Below are positions 1-9,213 of a stretch of DNA of 64,000 bases, in pieces. Below the pieces are notes generated by a model. It was not told where the DNA came from and searched no databases. It saw only the letters and a list, made by a program, of their open reading frames with translations. The translations under genes were made by a program, and so were the position numbers. The stretch's first letter is position 1. Each line of letters starts with the position of its first letter. Where the stretch lies: contig OY725499.1 in assembly GCA_963281255.1 (NCBI GenBank), positions 248,001-312,000 on the forward strand. Direction: 5' to 3'. Source of the stretch: Aphrocallistes beatrix (lineage: Eukaryota; Porifera; Hexactinellida; Sceptrulophora; Aphrocallistidae).

Positions 1-32
1 ATCTAATAATCCTAATAGAATAAGATGTGTCT

Positions 33-932
33 CTAGGAAAAAATGAAATATTTCTTGACCATTTTTTCTCCAAGTCCAGATAGCAGCATTTGGTCAATTT
101 TATCAGATTGCTCATTGTTTAGTGTCTTTTTCCACGTACCGACGAGTCCGATAGGGTAACGGCTAGTGCCTTTCTTCATGGTATGTTCTGCGTTTACAAA
201 AATGTTTGCTTTCATTGTTTCGAAGGCTGTCTCCTTTTCTATAAGTGTGTAGAGTTCTTCAGTTAGTTCGATATCAAGGAATACGGCTATTTCTTGTACT
301 TTTGTTTTAAAATCTCGCTTAAGTTCCTCATATGAAAGAATGAAATAGTTTGGGTCATCTTTGTGTTCCAAAAAACCTTTGAAATGCTTGCAAAAGTTGA
401 AAAGGTTTGTTTCGATAAATAAATCAAAGAATTGTTCAAATGTACCTTGGTAAGGTTTATATATAGAGTTGGAAAGGTGATTAAATGCTGAAACAACGAT
501 GTCTTTCGGATTTCGGTATATATACAAGTACTTGGCATTAGGATTCTGTGGCAAATATTCATATGGAAAATGAGTCATAAATATTCTAGGGTCTGGGAAA
601 TTCTCAATAAATGATTTCAATATTCTTTTATTACCTAGATTGAAATCTTCCATGGTTTCTGCTGGTATAGCATCAACTTGTGGAGTATCAAGAATATTAA
701 TATAGTTTGAGACAAAGTTTTTTGTAATTTTTTCTTTATTAATCAGAAAGTATACGATATATGACAGCCAATATGTACCAGATTTCTGGTATGATACAAT
801 GAAGACGTCGCTATCCCTAGGTTTGAAGACTTTTTTTGCTTCTTCAAGCCATTCGTTTGTAGTAAATGGTGGAAACAGGTAGCCTTTAAAAGCAGTAGCT
901 GGTTCCAGAACTACCGCAGTTTTTTCTGCCAT
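33..932 (-). CDS. Cytosolic sulfotransferase (SULT family), tandem copy 1
   Basis: Predicted PAPS-dependent sulfotransferase of 299 residues, the usual size for soluble SULTs. It would move sulfate from PAPS to a hydroxyl or amine of a small molecule in the cytosol. Visible motifs: 5'-phosphosulfate loop SYQKSGTYW (Lys50), catalytic His121 in MTHFPYEYLP, 3'-phosphate site YIYRNPKDIVVSAF (Arg140, Ser148), and the C-terminal GLVGTWKK element with acidic ELTEELYTLIEKE just before it. There is no signal peptide or membrane segment. The start is the first ATG (MAEKT), shared by copies 2 and 3. It has a single exon, unusual for animal SULTs. It differs from copy 2 at roughly a dozen residues. The acceptor substrate cannot be read from sequence. 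Confidence 0.93.
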   Translation of the reverse strand: MAEKTAVVLEPATAFKGYLFPPFTTNEWLEEAKKVFKPRDSDVFIVSYQKSGTYWLSYIVYFLINKEKITKNFVSNYINILDTPQVDAIPAETMEDFNLGNKRILKSFIENFPDPRIFMTHFPYEYLPQNPNAKYLYIYRNPKDIVVSAFNHLSNSIYKPYQGTFEQFFDLFIETNLFNFCKHFKGFLEHKDDPNYFILSYEELKRDFKTKVQEIAVFLDIELTEELYTLIEKETAFETMKANIFVNAEHTMKKGTSRYPIGLVGTWKKTLNNEQSDKIDQMLLSGLGEKMVKKYFIFS

Positions 933-1634
933 TTATTTGCAGGTGTCTTGTTTAAACGATATCTTTTAATATTAAGTCCAATTATGTTGATCTATAGCCT
1001 AATAGAATCACCAAGTGCAATTTTCTAAAACATGATACTACTTCAAAACGCTGTAACTCTAGCTTTCTAATGCTTTAACCTAATGTTCTTAGTACAATCT
1101 TCTGATAACATCGTATTTTTATAAATTACTATATATGAGAGCCATTGTTTTAACAGAATACTTAGATGTCACTGACTCTAGCGATAATAACGCAGCATTT
1201 TTAGTGGAGAATGCTAACTATTTCAGACCGATTTAGCAGCATTTTAGATTGGAGGTATGGTTCTCAGGTTATCGAACGGGTCATTTACTAGGAGTGAAGG
1301 TGGCTGTCGCTGTTCTTATCTGAGGAAATAAAGCCTAAAAGCCACGAATCTCAGGAGTTTTTAGGCTAGCGGCATTGTCGCTAGTCTCAGCGTCATATAA
1401 GTATTCTGTTGTTTTAAATGTTATTAATTCAATCATGATACATACCTTTTTTAATTAATAACTATAATTAATAACATAACTGAACAATACTTTATGACTA
1501 GGGCTTTTTGTTGGTTGAAAATCTATATAAAAACCTCTAAAGGTTTTTATCAAAGAGGCTAAATACTATCCAACTACATACTACAAGTAGGCTAAATTCT
1601 AACATCTAACAAAGAGGTCTTCTATATAATATTT
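933..1634. repeat. Intergenic part of 1.6-kb SULT tandem unit (copy 1)
   Basis: No gene seen. This spacer is almost identical to 2535-3234 and, with insertions, to 4133-6370. It holds the minus-strand 5' flank of copy 1 and the 3' flank of copy 2. It also has a short hairpin of the AAACCTCTAAAGGTTT type near 1533-1549 and the palindromic GCTAGCGGCATTGTCGCTAG at about 1363-1382. Confidence 0.9.
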
Positions 1635-2534
1635 CTAAGAGAAAATGAAATATTTCTTGACCGTTTCTTCCCCGAGTCCAGATAGCAGTATTTGGTCAAT
1701 TTTATCCGATTGTTCTTTGTTTAGTGTCCTTTTCCACGTACCGACGAGTCCGATAGGGTAAAGGCTAGTGCCTTTCTTCATAATATGTTCTGCGTTCACG
1801 AAAATGTTTGCTTTCATTGTTTCGAAGGCTGTCTCCTTTTCTATAAATGTGTAGAGTTCCTCAGTTAGTTCGATACCAAGGAATACGGCTATTTCTTGTA
1901 CTTTTGTTTCAAAATCTCGCTTAAGTTCCTCATATGAAAGAATGAAATAGTTTGGGTCATCTTTGTGTTCCAAAAAACCTTTGAAATGCTTGCAAAAGTT
2001 GAAAAGGTTTGCTTCGATAAATAAATCAAAGAATTGTTCAAATGTACCTTGATAAGGTTTATATATAGAGTTGGAAAGGTGATGAAATGCTGAAACAACG
2101 ATGTCTTTCGGATTTCGGTATATATACAAGTACTTGGCATTAGGATTCTGTGGCAAATATTCATATGGAAAATAAGTCATAAATATTCTAGGGTCTGGGA
2201 AATTCTCAATAAATGATTTCAATATTCTTTTATTACCTAGATTGAAATCTTCCATGGTTTCTGCTGGTATGGCATCAACTTGTGGAGTATCAAGAATATT
2301 AATATAGTTTGAGACAAAGTTTTTTGTAATTTTTTCTTTATTAATCAGAAAGTATACGATATATGACAGCCAATATGTACCAGATTTCTGGTATGATACA
2401 ATGAAGACGTCACTATCCCTAGGTTTGAAGACTTTTTTTGCTTCTTCAAGCCATTCGTTTGTAGTAAATGGTGGAAACAGGTAGCCTTTAAAAGCAGTAG
2501 CTGGTTCCAGAACTACCGCAGTTTTTTCTGCCAT
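1635..2534 (-). CDS. Sulfotransferase copy 2, catalytic His replaced by Tyr
   Basis: A 299-residue SULT close to copy 1, keeping the 5'-phosphosulfate loop (Lys50) and the 3'-phosphate site (Arg140, Ser148). The catalytic base position reads MTYFPYEYLP: His121 has become Tyr through a CAT to TAT change. In characterised SULTs this His abstracts the proton from the acceptor, so this copy is probably inactive or strongly impaired while still able to bind PAPS. The frame is otherwise open with no stop or frameshift. It lies 1602 bp from copy 1 in the same orientation, so it arose by recent unequal crossing-over. It may be a decoy, a binding protein or an early pseudogene. Confidence 0.92.
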   Translation of the reverse strand: MAEKTAVVLEPATAFKGYLFPPFTTNEWLEEAKKVFKPRDSDVFIVSYQKSGTYWLSYIVYFLINKEKITKNFVSNYINILDTPQVDAIPAETMEDFNLGNKRILKSFIENFPDPRIFMTYFPYEYLPQNPNAKYLYIYRNPKDIVVSAFHHLSNSIYKPYQGTFEQFFDLFIEANLFNFCKHFKGFLEHKDDPNYFILSYEELKRDFETKVQEIAVFLGIELTEELYTFIEKETAFETMKANIFVNAEHIMKKGTSLYPIGLVGTWKRTLNKEQSDKIDQILLSGLGEETVKKYFIFS

Positions 2535-3235
2535 TTATTTGCAGGTGTCTTGTTTAAACGATATCTTTTAATATTAAGTCCAATTATGTTGATCTAGTGC
2601 CTAATAGAATCACCAAGTGCAATTTTCTAAAACATGATACTACTTCAAAACGCTGTAACTCTAGCTTTCTAATGCTTTAACCTAATGTTCTTAGTACAAT
2701 CTTCTGATAACATCGTATTTTTATAAATTACTACATATGAGAGCCATTGTTTTAACAGAATACTTAGATGTCACTGACTCTAGCGATAATAACGCAGCAT
2801 TTTTAGTGGAGAATCCTAACTATTTCAGACCGGTTTAGCAGCATTTTGGATTGGAGGTATGGTTCTCAGGTTGTCGAACGGGGCATTTACTAGGAGTGAA
2901 GGTGGCTGTCGCTATTCTTATCTGAGGAAATAAAGCTAAAAGCCACGAATCTCAGGAGTTTTTAGGCTAGCGGCATTGTCGCTAGTCTCAGCGTCATATA
3001 AGTATTCTGTTGTTTTAAATGTTATTAATTCAATCATGATACATACCTTTTTAAATTAATAACTATAATTAATAACATAACTGAACAATACTTTATGACT
3101 AGGGCTTTTTGTTGGTTGAAAATCTATATAAAAACCTCTAAAGGTTTTTATCAAAGAGGCTAAATACTATCCAACTACATACTACAAGTAGGCTAAATTC
3201 TAACAACCAACAAAGAGGTCTTCTATATAATATTT
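2535..3235. repeat. Intergenic part of SULT tandem unit (copy 2)
   Basis: Near-identical to 933-1634, with a few substitutions and single-base indels. No gene is seen in it. Confidence 0.9.
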
Positions 3236-4132
3236 CTAAGAGAAAATGAAATATTTCTTGACCGTTTCTTCCCCGAGTCCAGATAGCAGTATTTGGTCAA
3301 TTTTATCCGATTGTTCTTTGTTTAGTGTCCTTTTCCACGTACCGACGAGTCCGATAGGGTAAAGGCTAGTGCCTTTCTTCATAATATGTTCTGCGTTCAC
3401 GAAAATGTTTGCTTTCATTGTTTCGAAGGCTGTCTCCTTTTCTATAAATGCGTAGAGCTCTTCAGTTAGTTCGATATCAAGGAATACGGCTATTTCTTGT
3501 ACTTTTGTTTTAAAATCTCGCTTAAGTTCCTCATATGAAAGAATGAAATAGTTTGGGTCATCTTTGTGTTCCAAAAATCCCTTGAAATGCTTGCAAAAGT
3601 TGAAAAGGTTTGTTTCGATAAATAAATCAAAGAATTGTTCAAATGTACCTTGATAAGGTTTATATATCGAGTTGGAAAGGTGATGAAATGCTGAAACAGC
3701 GATATCTTTCGGATTTCGGTATATATACAAGTACTTGGCATTAGGATTCTGTGGCAAATATTCATATGGAAAATGGGTCATAAATATTCTAGGGTCTGGG
3801 AAATTCTCAATAAATGATTTCAACATTCTTCTATTACCTAGATTGAAATCTTCCATGGTTTCTGCTGGTATGGCATCAACTTGTGGAGTATCAAATATGT
3901 TAATATAGTTTGTGACGAAGTTTTTTGTAATTTTTTCTTTATTAATCAGAAGGTATACGCTATATGACAGCCAATGTGTACCAGACTTCTGGTATGATAC
4001 AATGAAGACGTCGCTATCCCTAGGTTTGAAGACTTTTTTTGCTTCTTCAAGCCATTCGTTTGTAGTAAATGGTGGAAGCAGGTAGCCTTTTAAAACAGTA
4101 GCTGCTTCCAAAACTACAGTTTTTTCTGCCAT
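3236..4132 (-). CDS. Cytosolic sulfotransferase, tandem copy 3
   Basis: A 298-residue SULT with all expected motifs: SYQKSGTHW (Lys49, with the usual His after Thr, unlike copies 1 and 2, which have Tyr), catalytic His120 in MTHFPYEYLP, YIYRNPKDIAVSAF (Arg139, Ser147) and GLVGTWKR. Its C-terminal third matches copy 2, while its N-terminal third is more divergent (AATVLKGYLLP). That mosaic is what gene conversion or a recombination breakpoint inside the array would leave. Single exon; start at MAEKTVV aligned with its neighbours. Its upstream flank diverges from copies 1 and 2 and carries two MITE insertions. Confidence 0.93.
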   Translation of the reverse strand: MAEKTVVLEAATVLKGYLLPPFTTNEWLEEAKKVFKPRDSDVFIVSYQKSGTHWLSYSVYLLINKEKITKNFVTNYINIFDTPQVDAIPAETMEDFNLGNRRMLKSFIENFPDPRIFMTHFPYEYLPQNPNAKYLYIYRNPKDIAVSAFHHLSNSIYKPYQGTFEQFFDLFIETNLFNFCKHFKGFLEHKDDPNYFILSYEELKRDFKTKVQEIAVFLDIELTEELYAFIEKETAFETMKANIFVNAEHIMKKGTSLYPIGLVGTWKRTLNKEQSDKIDQILLSGLGEETVKKYFIFS

Positions 4133-4387
4133 TAATTTACAGTTGTTTTTGAAAGTAAAATATTATCTTTAAACAGTATCTTATGTCCAATTATATTGTT
4201 CTAGTGACTAGTGCCTAATAGGATCACCAAGTGCAATTTTCCAAAACATGATACTACTTCAAAAAGCTGTAACTCTATCTTTCTAATGCTTTAACCTAAT
4301 GTTCTTTGTACCATCTTCTGATAACATCGTATTCTTCTAAATTACTATACAATTTGTATATATGAGAGCCATTGTTTTAACAGAATA

Positions 4388-4572
4388 CAGTCAGGGTTAC
4401 TTATTATGAACCCGCTTAATATGAACATTCGTTTATTATGAACTAACCTCCTGGTCCCAATTTCATTTTTTAGATAGGATTTGTATTGAATCAAGTTCGC
4501 TTAATATGAAGTATCTCTATTATGAACATATTTTTTGGTCCCCTGGTGGTTCACAATAAGCGACTCTGACTG
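4388..4572. mobile_element. 185-bp pogo/Tigger-like MITE
   Basis: Imperfect terminal inverted repeats (CAGTCAGGGTTACTTATTATG at the left, CAATAAGCGACTCTGACTG at the right) flanked by TA on both sides. It interrupts a spacer that runs straight from AACAGAATAC to TTAGATGTCACTG in the duplicate spacers near 1155 and 2758. No coding capacity. Confidence 0.75.
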
Positions 4573-4697
4573 TACTTATATGGCGCTGAGTGATAATGTC
4601 ACTGACTCTAGCGATAATAAAGCAGCAATTTCAGTGGAGAATGCTAACCATTTCAGACCGATTTAGCAGCATTTTGGATTGGAGATATGGTTCTCAG

Positions 4698-5262
4698 CAG
4701 GCTTGGACCGGGTCAAGATTTCCTGACCCGGTTAAAAGCTCTGACCCGGTGACCCGGTTTGGTTATTTGACCCGGTTTTCCAGGAAACATTAATTTTATA
4801 TATTCATGCGATTTGATATCGCATGAATATACACTGCCTGGCCAAAAGTATTGGAACACATTCTAATGTGTGCCACCATGTGCCATAAGTGGCACAGGTG
4901 GCAGGGAAACGGGCCCATTGAAGGAAATCAACAAAAGTTTAGTGGAAGAGGTCGGAAGGACAGTTTCTATTGATATCACAATGTTTACACTTGTTTAATA
5001 TTGTATTCAATAGGTTGTGCCACTTTGGCAAAAGTGGCACATATTATAATGTGTTCCAATACTTTTGGCCAGGTAGTGTAGAAAAGTAATGTTATTTCGA
5101 TATATGATATTTATTATATTTAAGCGAACACTAAGAATGAATAATAATTATGAGTAATAATGGAGATAAATATTAGAAGTATACTAAACCGGGTCAAGTC
5201 AAAATCAGTTACCCGGTTCTGACCGGGAAATTTATTGAAAATAGTGACCCGGTCCAAGCCTG
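4698..5262. mobile_element. 565-bp hAT-type MITE with 8-bp target duplication
   Basis: The ends are inverted repeats CAGGCTTGGACCGGGTCA and TGACCCGGTCCAAGCCTG. The 8-bp sequence GTTCTCAG occurs directly before (4690-4697) and after (5263-5270). The same spacer near 1260 and 2863 has one GTTCTCAG and no insert, so the empty site is preserved. Internal GACCCGG motifs recur. A second MITE is nested inside at 4832-5078. Confidence 0.9.
4832..5078. mobile_element. 247-bp Tc1/mariner-like MITE nested in the hAT element
   Basis: Terminal inverted repeats CACTGCCTGGCCAAAAGTAT and ATACTTTTGGCCAGGTAGTG, extending through GGAACACATT, are bounded by TA dinucleotides at 4830-4831 and 5079-5080. Internal GTGCCACTTTTGCC-like subrepeats are also inverted. 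No transposase. Confidence 0.85.
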
Positions 5263-5450
5263 GTTCTCAGGTTATCGGGTCATTTACTAGGAGTGGAGGT
5301 GGCTGTCGCTGTTCTTATCTGAGGAAATAAAGCCTAAAAGCCACGAATCTCAGGAGTTTTTAGGCTAGCGGCATTGTCGCTAGCTTCAGCGTCATATAAG
5401 TATTCTGTTGTTTTAAATGTTATTAATTCAATCATGATACATACCTTTTA

Positions 5451-6191
5451 GTCAGCTCATTTAGGGCAGGAACGTTGGAGCTCAGGTGGCCTCAGAGTTG
5501 CACGCGGGCCGACTTTTCTTATCGGCCCGCGGGCTGTGTGGGCCGAATATAATATTTTGCGGGCTCCGTGGGCCGGAAATCTTGGCAAAACTCCCCGCGA
5601 TAACAACCGAGACGATTTTTTTAATTGTCACGAGGTACCAATTAAGGAATACTTATGTAAATGGAACTTTGTTAGTTTCCACTTATTTGTGTTTGCAGAA
5701 ACTCACTTCCATAAAAGGATTCCCTAAGTGTCTCTCTATGTATAGTTAGTAACTTACAAAGCGGGCCAAAATATTTATGCGGGCTTCTTGCGGGGCCGCG
5801 GGCCGGGGTAACTTGAAAGTGCGTGCCGCGGTTACAAATTTCGGCCCGCGTGCAACTCTGGGCGGCCTTAACCGTCCCATTTTTTAAAAAAATGTTAGTT
5901 CTATGGTTGATGATACTGCTGACCTACCCACACTTTATATGGGCTTCCGACGGCCTTTTAGAAAGATGAATTTATGACTTGGACGATTTCACACACATAC
6001 CTTCCCTCCGTCCGTCTGTACATGTGATTCCTCGAGATATAATAGTCAATATGTATTTCAAGCTGATAACAAAATCTCTATAATTGATTATAATAATTTG
6101 ACTGATTTATGACACTTCTGATTTGTATTATAATGAAGCCTGCACGATCGATTTGTCGACATTTTTTAATCTAAGTAAATCGGCAAACTAC
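5451..6191. repeat. Dispersed repeat block inserted in the third SULT spacer
   Basis: The SULT spacer homology breaks after ATACATACCTTTT near 5450 and resumes at GAACAATTAATAACA near 6197. The inserted block includes a hAT MITE (5493-5860) and a stretch with CTCCGTCCGTC at 5940-6190. Related pieces recur upstream of SULT 5: 8080-8140 matches the reverse complement of 5430-5490, and 8650-8915 matches 5940-6190. No gene. Confidence 0.7.
5493..5860. mobile_element. 368-bp GC-rich hAT-type MITE
   Basis: Inverted ends CAGAGTTGCACGCGGGCCGA and TCGGCCCGCGTGCAACTCTG. The flanking 8-mers GGTGGCCT (5485-5492) and GGCGGCCT (5861-5868) match at 7 of 8 positions. The ends are much richer in G and C than the surrounding DNA. 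Short open frames inside it are not genes. Confidence 0.8.
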
Positions 6192-6370
6192 ATTGAACAA
6201 TTAATAACAGAACTGAACAATACTTTATGACTAGGGATTTTTGTTGGTTGAAAATCTATATAAAAACCTCTAAAGGTTTTTATTAAAGAGGCTAAATACT
6301 ATCCAACTACATACTACAAGTAGGCTAAATTCTAACAACCAACAAAGAGGTCGTCTAGTATATACTATTT

Positions 6371-7291
6371 CTAAGAAAAAATGAAATATTTCTTGACCGT
6401 TTCTTCCCCGAGTCCAGATAGCAGTATTTGGTCAATTTTATCCGATTGTTCTTTACTGAGTTTTTTTTTCCAAGTGCCGATACGTCCATTGGGTAGAAAA
6501 GACGTGCCCTTTTGCATAAAATGTTCAGAGTTGATGAAAACGTTTCCTTTCATTGTTTCGAAATTTGTTTCTTTTTCTATAAGTGCATAGAGCTCTTCAG
6601 TTAGTTCGATACCAAGGAATACGGCTATTTCTTGTACTTTTGTTTTGAAATCTTGCTTAAGTTCTTCATACGAAAGAACGAAATAGTTGAGCTCATCTTT
6701 GTGTTCCAAAAAAGCTTTGAAATGCTTGCAAAAGTTGAAAAAGTCCGTTTTGATAATTAAATCAAAGAATTGTTCAAATGTACCTTGGTAAAGTTTATGT
6801 GTCGAGTTAGAAAAGTGATTAAATGCTGAAACAGCGATGTCTTTAGGATTTCGGTATATGTACAAGTACTTGGCCTTAGGATTCTGTGGCAAATGTTCAT
6901 ATGGAAAATGACTCATAAATAGTCTCGGGTCTGGAAAATTGTCTATTGCTGACCTTAAAGCTCTCATTTTTGCTACATCAAAACCTGCCATTTTTCTTGC
7001 ATCAAAACTTTGCATTATTTCTGGGAGAACATCAACTTGTGGTAAATCGAAGAAGTTAATATAGTTGTGGAGAAAAGGTTTTGTTATTTTTTCTTTGCAA
7101 ATAAGGAAGTGTACAGTATATGCAAGCCAGTGAGTGCCAGACTTTGGAAACGAAATAATGAATACGTCTGTGTCTCGAGGTTTGAAAACTGTTTTTGCCT
7201 GTTCGAGCCATTCATCAGTTGTAAATGGTGGAAACAGGTAACCTTGTACAACATTGGTGGATTCAAACTCTACTTTATTTGCTTCAGCCAT
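6371..7291 (-). CDS. Cytosolic sulfotransferase copy 4
   Basis: A 306-residue SULT with SFPKSGTHW (Lys50), catalytic His128 in MSHFPYEHLP, YIYRNPKDIAVSAF (Arg147, Ser155) and RIGTWKKKLS. It is about eight residues longer than copy 5 because of a small internal duplication near residues 95-111 (SFDARKMAGFDVAKM against GFDIGKM). That region follows the substrate-lid part of SULTs, so acceptor choice could differ. It pairs with copy 5 as a separate, older subclade (MAEANKVEF start). A TATA box lies about 30 bp upstream of the ATG. Single exon. Confidence 0.93.
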   Translation of the reverse strand: MAEANKVEFESTNVVQGYLFPPFTTDEWLEQAKTVFKPRDTDVFIISFPKSGTHWLAYTVHFLICKEKITKPFLHNYINFFDLPQVDVLPEIMQSFDARKMAGFDVAKMRALRSAIDNFPDPRLFMSHFPYEHLPQNPKAKYLYIYRNPKDIAVSAFNHFSNSTHKLYQGTFEQFFDLIIKTDFFNFCKHFKAFLEHKDELNYFVLSYEELKQDFKTKVQEIAVFLGIELTEELYALIEKETNFETMKGNVFINSEHFMQKGTSFLPNGRIGTWKKKLSKEQSDKIDQILLSGLGEETVKKYFIFS

Positions 7292-7320
7292 TTTGATTTC
7301 AGTTATAGATATATTACCTC

Positions 7321-7330
7321 TTTTATATAG
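7321..7330 (-). promoter_or_regulatory. TATA box of SULT copy 4
   Basis: Reads CTATATAAAAG on the minus strand, about 30 bp before the ATG. The surrounding sequence is conserved in the copy 5 promoter (about 10187-10200). Confidence 0.6.
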
Positions 7331-8156
7331 AGTCTATATCTAAGAAATGTGCCTAACAATTCTAACTTCTAGGATTTCTAGAATATGATACGTTTTTACT
7401 ATGACATTATTTAACAAATTCTTTTGTTACTCTTTCTAAACTTTCTTTGGAAATATGATATATCTAATCCATTGAACATTGTTGAATTAGATATGTACAC
7501 ATCTAATGGAAATAAATGCTAGCTGATACGAGGGTCACTCAATAAGTTTCGAACATAGAGTAGTTGCTTCCGTTTGATTGTGTTGAAAATGTATAGGATT
7601 ATTCATCTACAAGTACCTATTATTATCTTTTGATTTAAGTTTGGTTTCAATCAGACAAGTTTCTAAATTATTGTGATGAAGAAATTGTCTAAGATATTTT
7701 ATATTAGTATCTGTGAAAACACAACCACGAGTGTTGAATTGGGATATCTTTCAATATTTATTTATGTTTTTTCGAACGAAATTTAAATATGATAATAATA
7801 GAATCCCCCCCCCCCGATTGTGAATATATCGCATAATTGATAATATTTAATTAGCAAAAGTTTGTTCACAACTTTCATTTTTCAATAAAGATAAATTAAA
7901 ATCCCATAGGAAATGGCTTTCAAAATGTGTCGGAGTCCACAAGGACACTCCGTTTATGTAGCATAATATATAGTTGTTGAAACTATTCATTTGTAGTTGA
8001 TGGGTGAAGCAGGTAGCCCTTTAAAGCAGTAACTGCATCCAAAACTACTAAAGTTAGTCTGACATTTTTTGAAAATTGGGAGCCGCCTGAGTTCCAACGT
8101 CTTTTCCCTAAATGAGCTGACTAAAAGGTGTCATGATTCAAGTATAATACTCTAAT
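7331..8156. other. SULT 4-5 spacer, left part
   Basis: No gene. Near 7529 GAGGGTCACTCAATAAGTTTC resembles one end of a mariner-type element without a partner. There is a poly-C run at 7806-7815. Near 7990-8050, GGTGAAGCAGGTAGCCCTTTAAAGCAGTAACTGCATCC is a decayed piece of the N-terminal coding part of a SULT on the minus strand. Confidence 0.5.
7985..8065 (-). pseudogene. SULT N-terminal coding remnant
   Basis: About 80 bp match the minus-strand start of copy 3 (4065-4125: ATGGTGGAAGCAGGTAGCCTTTTAAAACAGTAGCTGCTTCCAAAACTAC) with small differences. No body of the gene remains. This is a trace of at least one further SULT copy. Confidence 0.6.
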
Positions 8157-8618
8157 CGGACAAAGTATTTGAAATCCTTAATATTTTCCATCATAATTAG
8201 TTTATAAAGTGGGTCTATTCATGAGTGAAATGTAATCAAACTGTTACAGTATTGTAATTTCAATTTCAATTTCATATTCTACACATTCGAGTTACTCAGG
8301 TCAGATGCCTTCTATTGATTTTTTCATTTCCAAGGTTAAGATTCATCAAACTGTGCCACTGCTACTCTTCGTCATCATGTCTAATGGTAGTAGGAGTTAA
8401 AAGTGACACAAATTGATATAGATTGATAATAATTTAACTTGTGAATGAATATAGCAGTAGAAGAGTTTCAAACCTGAGTAATTCGAATGTGTAGAATATG
8501 AATTTGAAATCGAAATTACAGTATCTGTTACAGTTTGGTTACATTTCTCTCCACGAATAGACCCACTTTATAACTAGTTATGATGGAAAATAGTAAGGAT
8601 TTCAAATACTATTGTCCG
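8157..8618. repeat. Long inverted repeat (fold-back element)
   Basis: Arms of about 145 bp at 8157-8300 and 8473-8618 are near-perfect reverse complements (for example TTGAAATCCTTAATATTTTC against GAAAATAGTAAGGATTTCAA), separated by a spacer of about 172 bp. No open frame. It is probably a fold-back transposable element or MITE. Confidence 0.8.
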
Positions 8619-9213
8619 GTTTTTAAAATAATGGCTCTCATATATTTTTTTAATAGCTTCCGACTGCCTTGTTGAAAGATGATTTTATGGATTTTATGGG
8701 ACGATTTCTCACACTTTCAATTCCTCCGTCCGTCCGTCCGTACATGTGATTCTGCGAGATCTAAAAGTCAGAATGTGTATTAAGCTGAAAACAAAATCTC
8801 TATAATTGATAAATGATTAGATTCATTTCTCATACTTATGATTTGTACTTATTTTAATAGAATCTGCACTATCAATTTGTCACCGACATTTTTTAATTTA
8901 AGGAAATCGGCTCACTAGGTTTTACGTCAGGCGTAATCTATCGAACGCTATTATCTTCTATTAGTCATAATACGATTTGTTCAAAATGGCCCCAATCCTA
9001 ATTCCTAGCCCAATGGCCTCAACAATCCACATCCCTATTCTGCACCCCTGAACGTTAACAACTTGATAATTCTTCAACATTATAGCTTTTTGTTGGTTGA
9101 AAATCTATACATAGAAACCTCTAACAGTTTCTATCTAAGGCTAAATACTATCCAACTACATACTAGGCTAAATTCCTAAAACTATCAAAGAGGTCGTATA
9201 TATAATATTTCTT
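8619..9213. other. SULT 4-5 spacer, right part
   Basis: No gene. 8650-8915 is a diverged copy of the repeat at 5940-6190 (CTCCGTCCGTCCGTCCGTACATGTGATT). 9080-9213 resembles the SULT 3' flank found after the other copies (TTTTTGTTGGTTGAAAATC, CTATCCAACTACATACTA). Confidence 0.6.

Noticed and set aside
287-562. 91-residue frames inside SULT copies 1, 2, 3 and 5, conserved between copies
   Set aside because: They overlap real SULT frames, and their conservation follows from the near-identity of the copies.
5486-5749. Overlapping 87- and 63-residue frames near 5.5 kb
   Set aside because: They lie inside a GC-rich hAT-type MITE with inverted ends; no protein similarity recognised.
7525-7560. Possible mariner end (GAGGGTCACTCAATAAG)
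   Set aside because: Only one end is visible, with no partner inverted repeat or transposase nearby, so it is mentioned but not called as an element.
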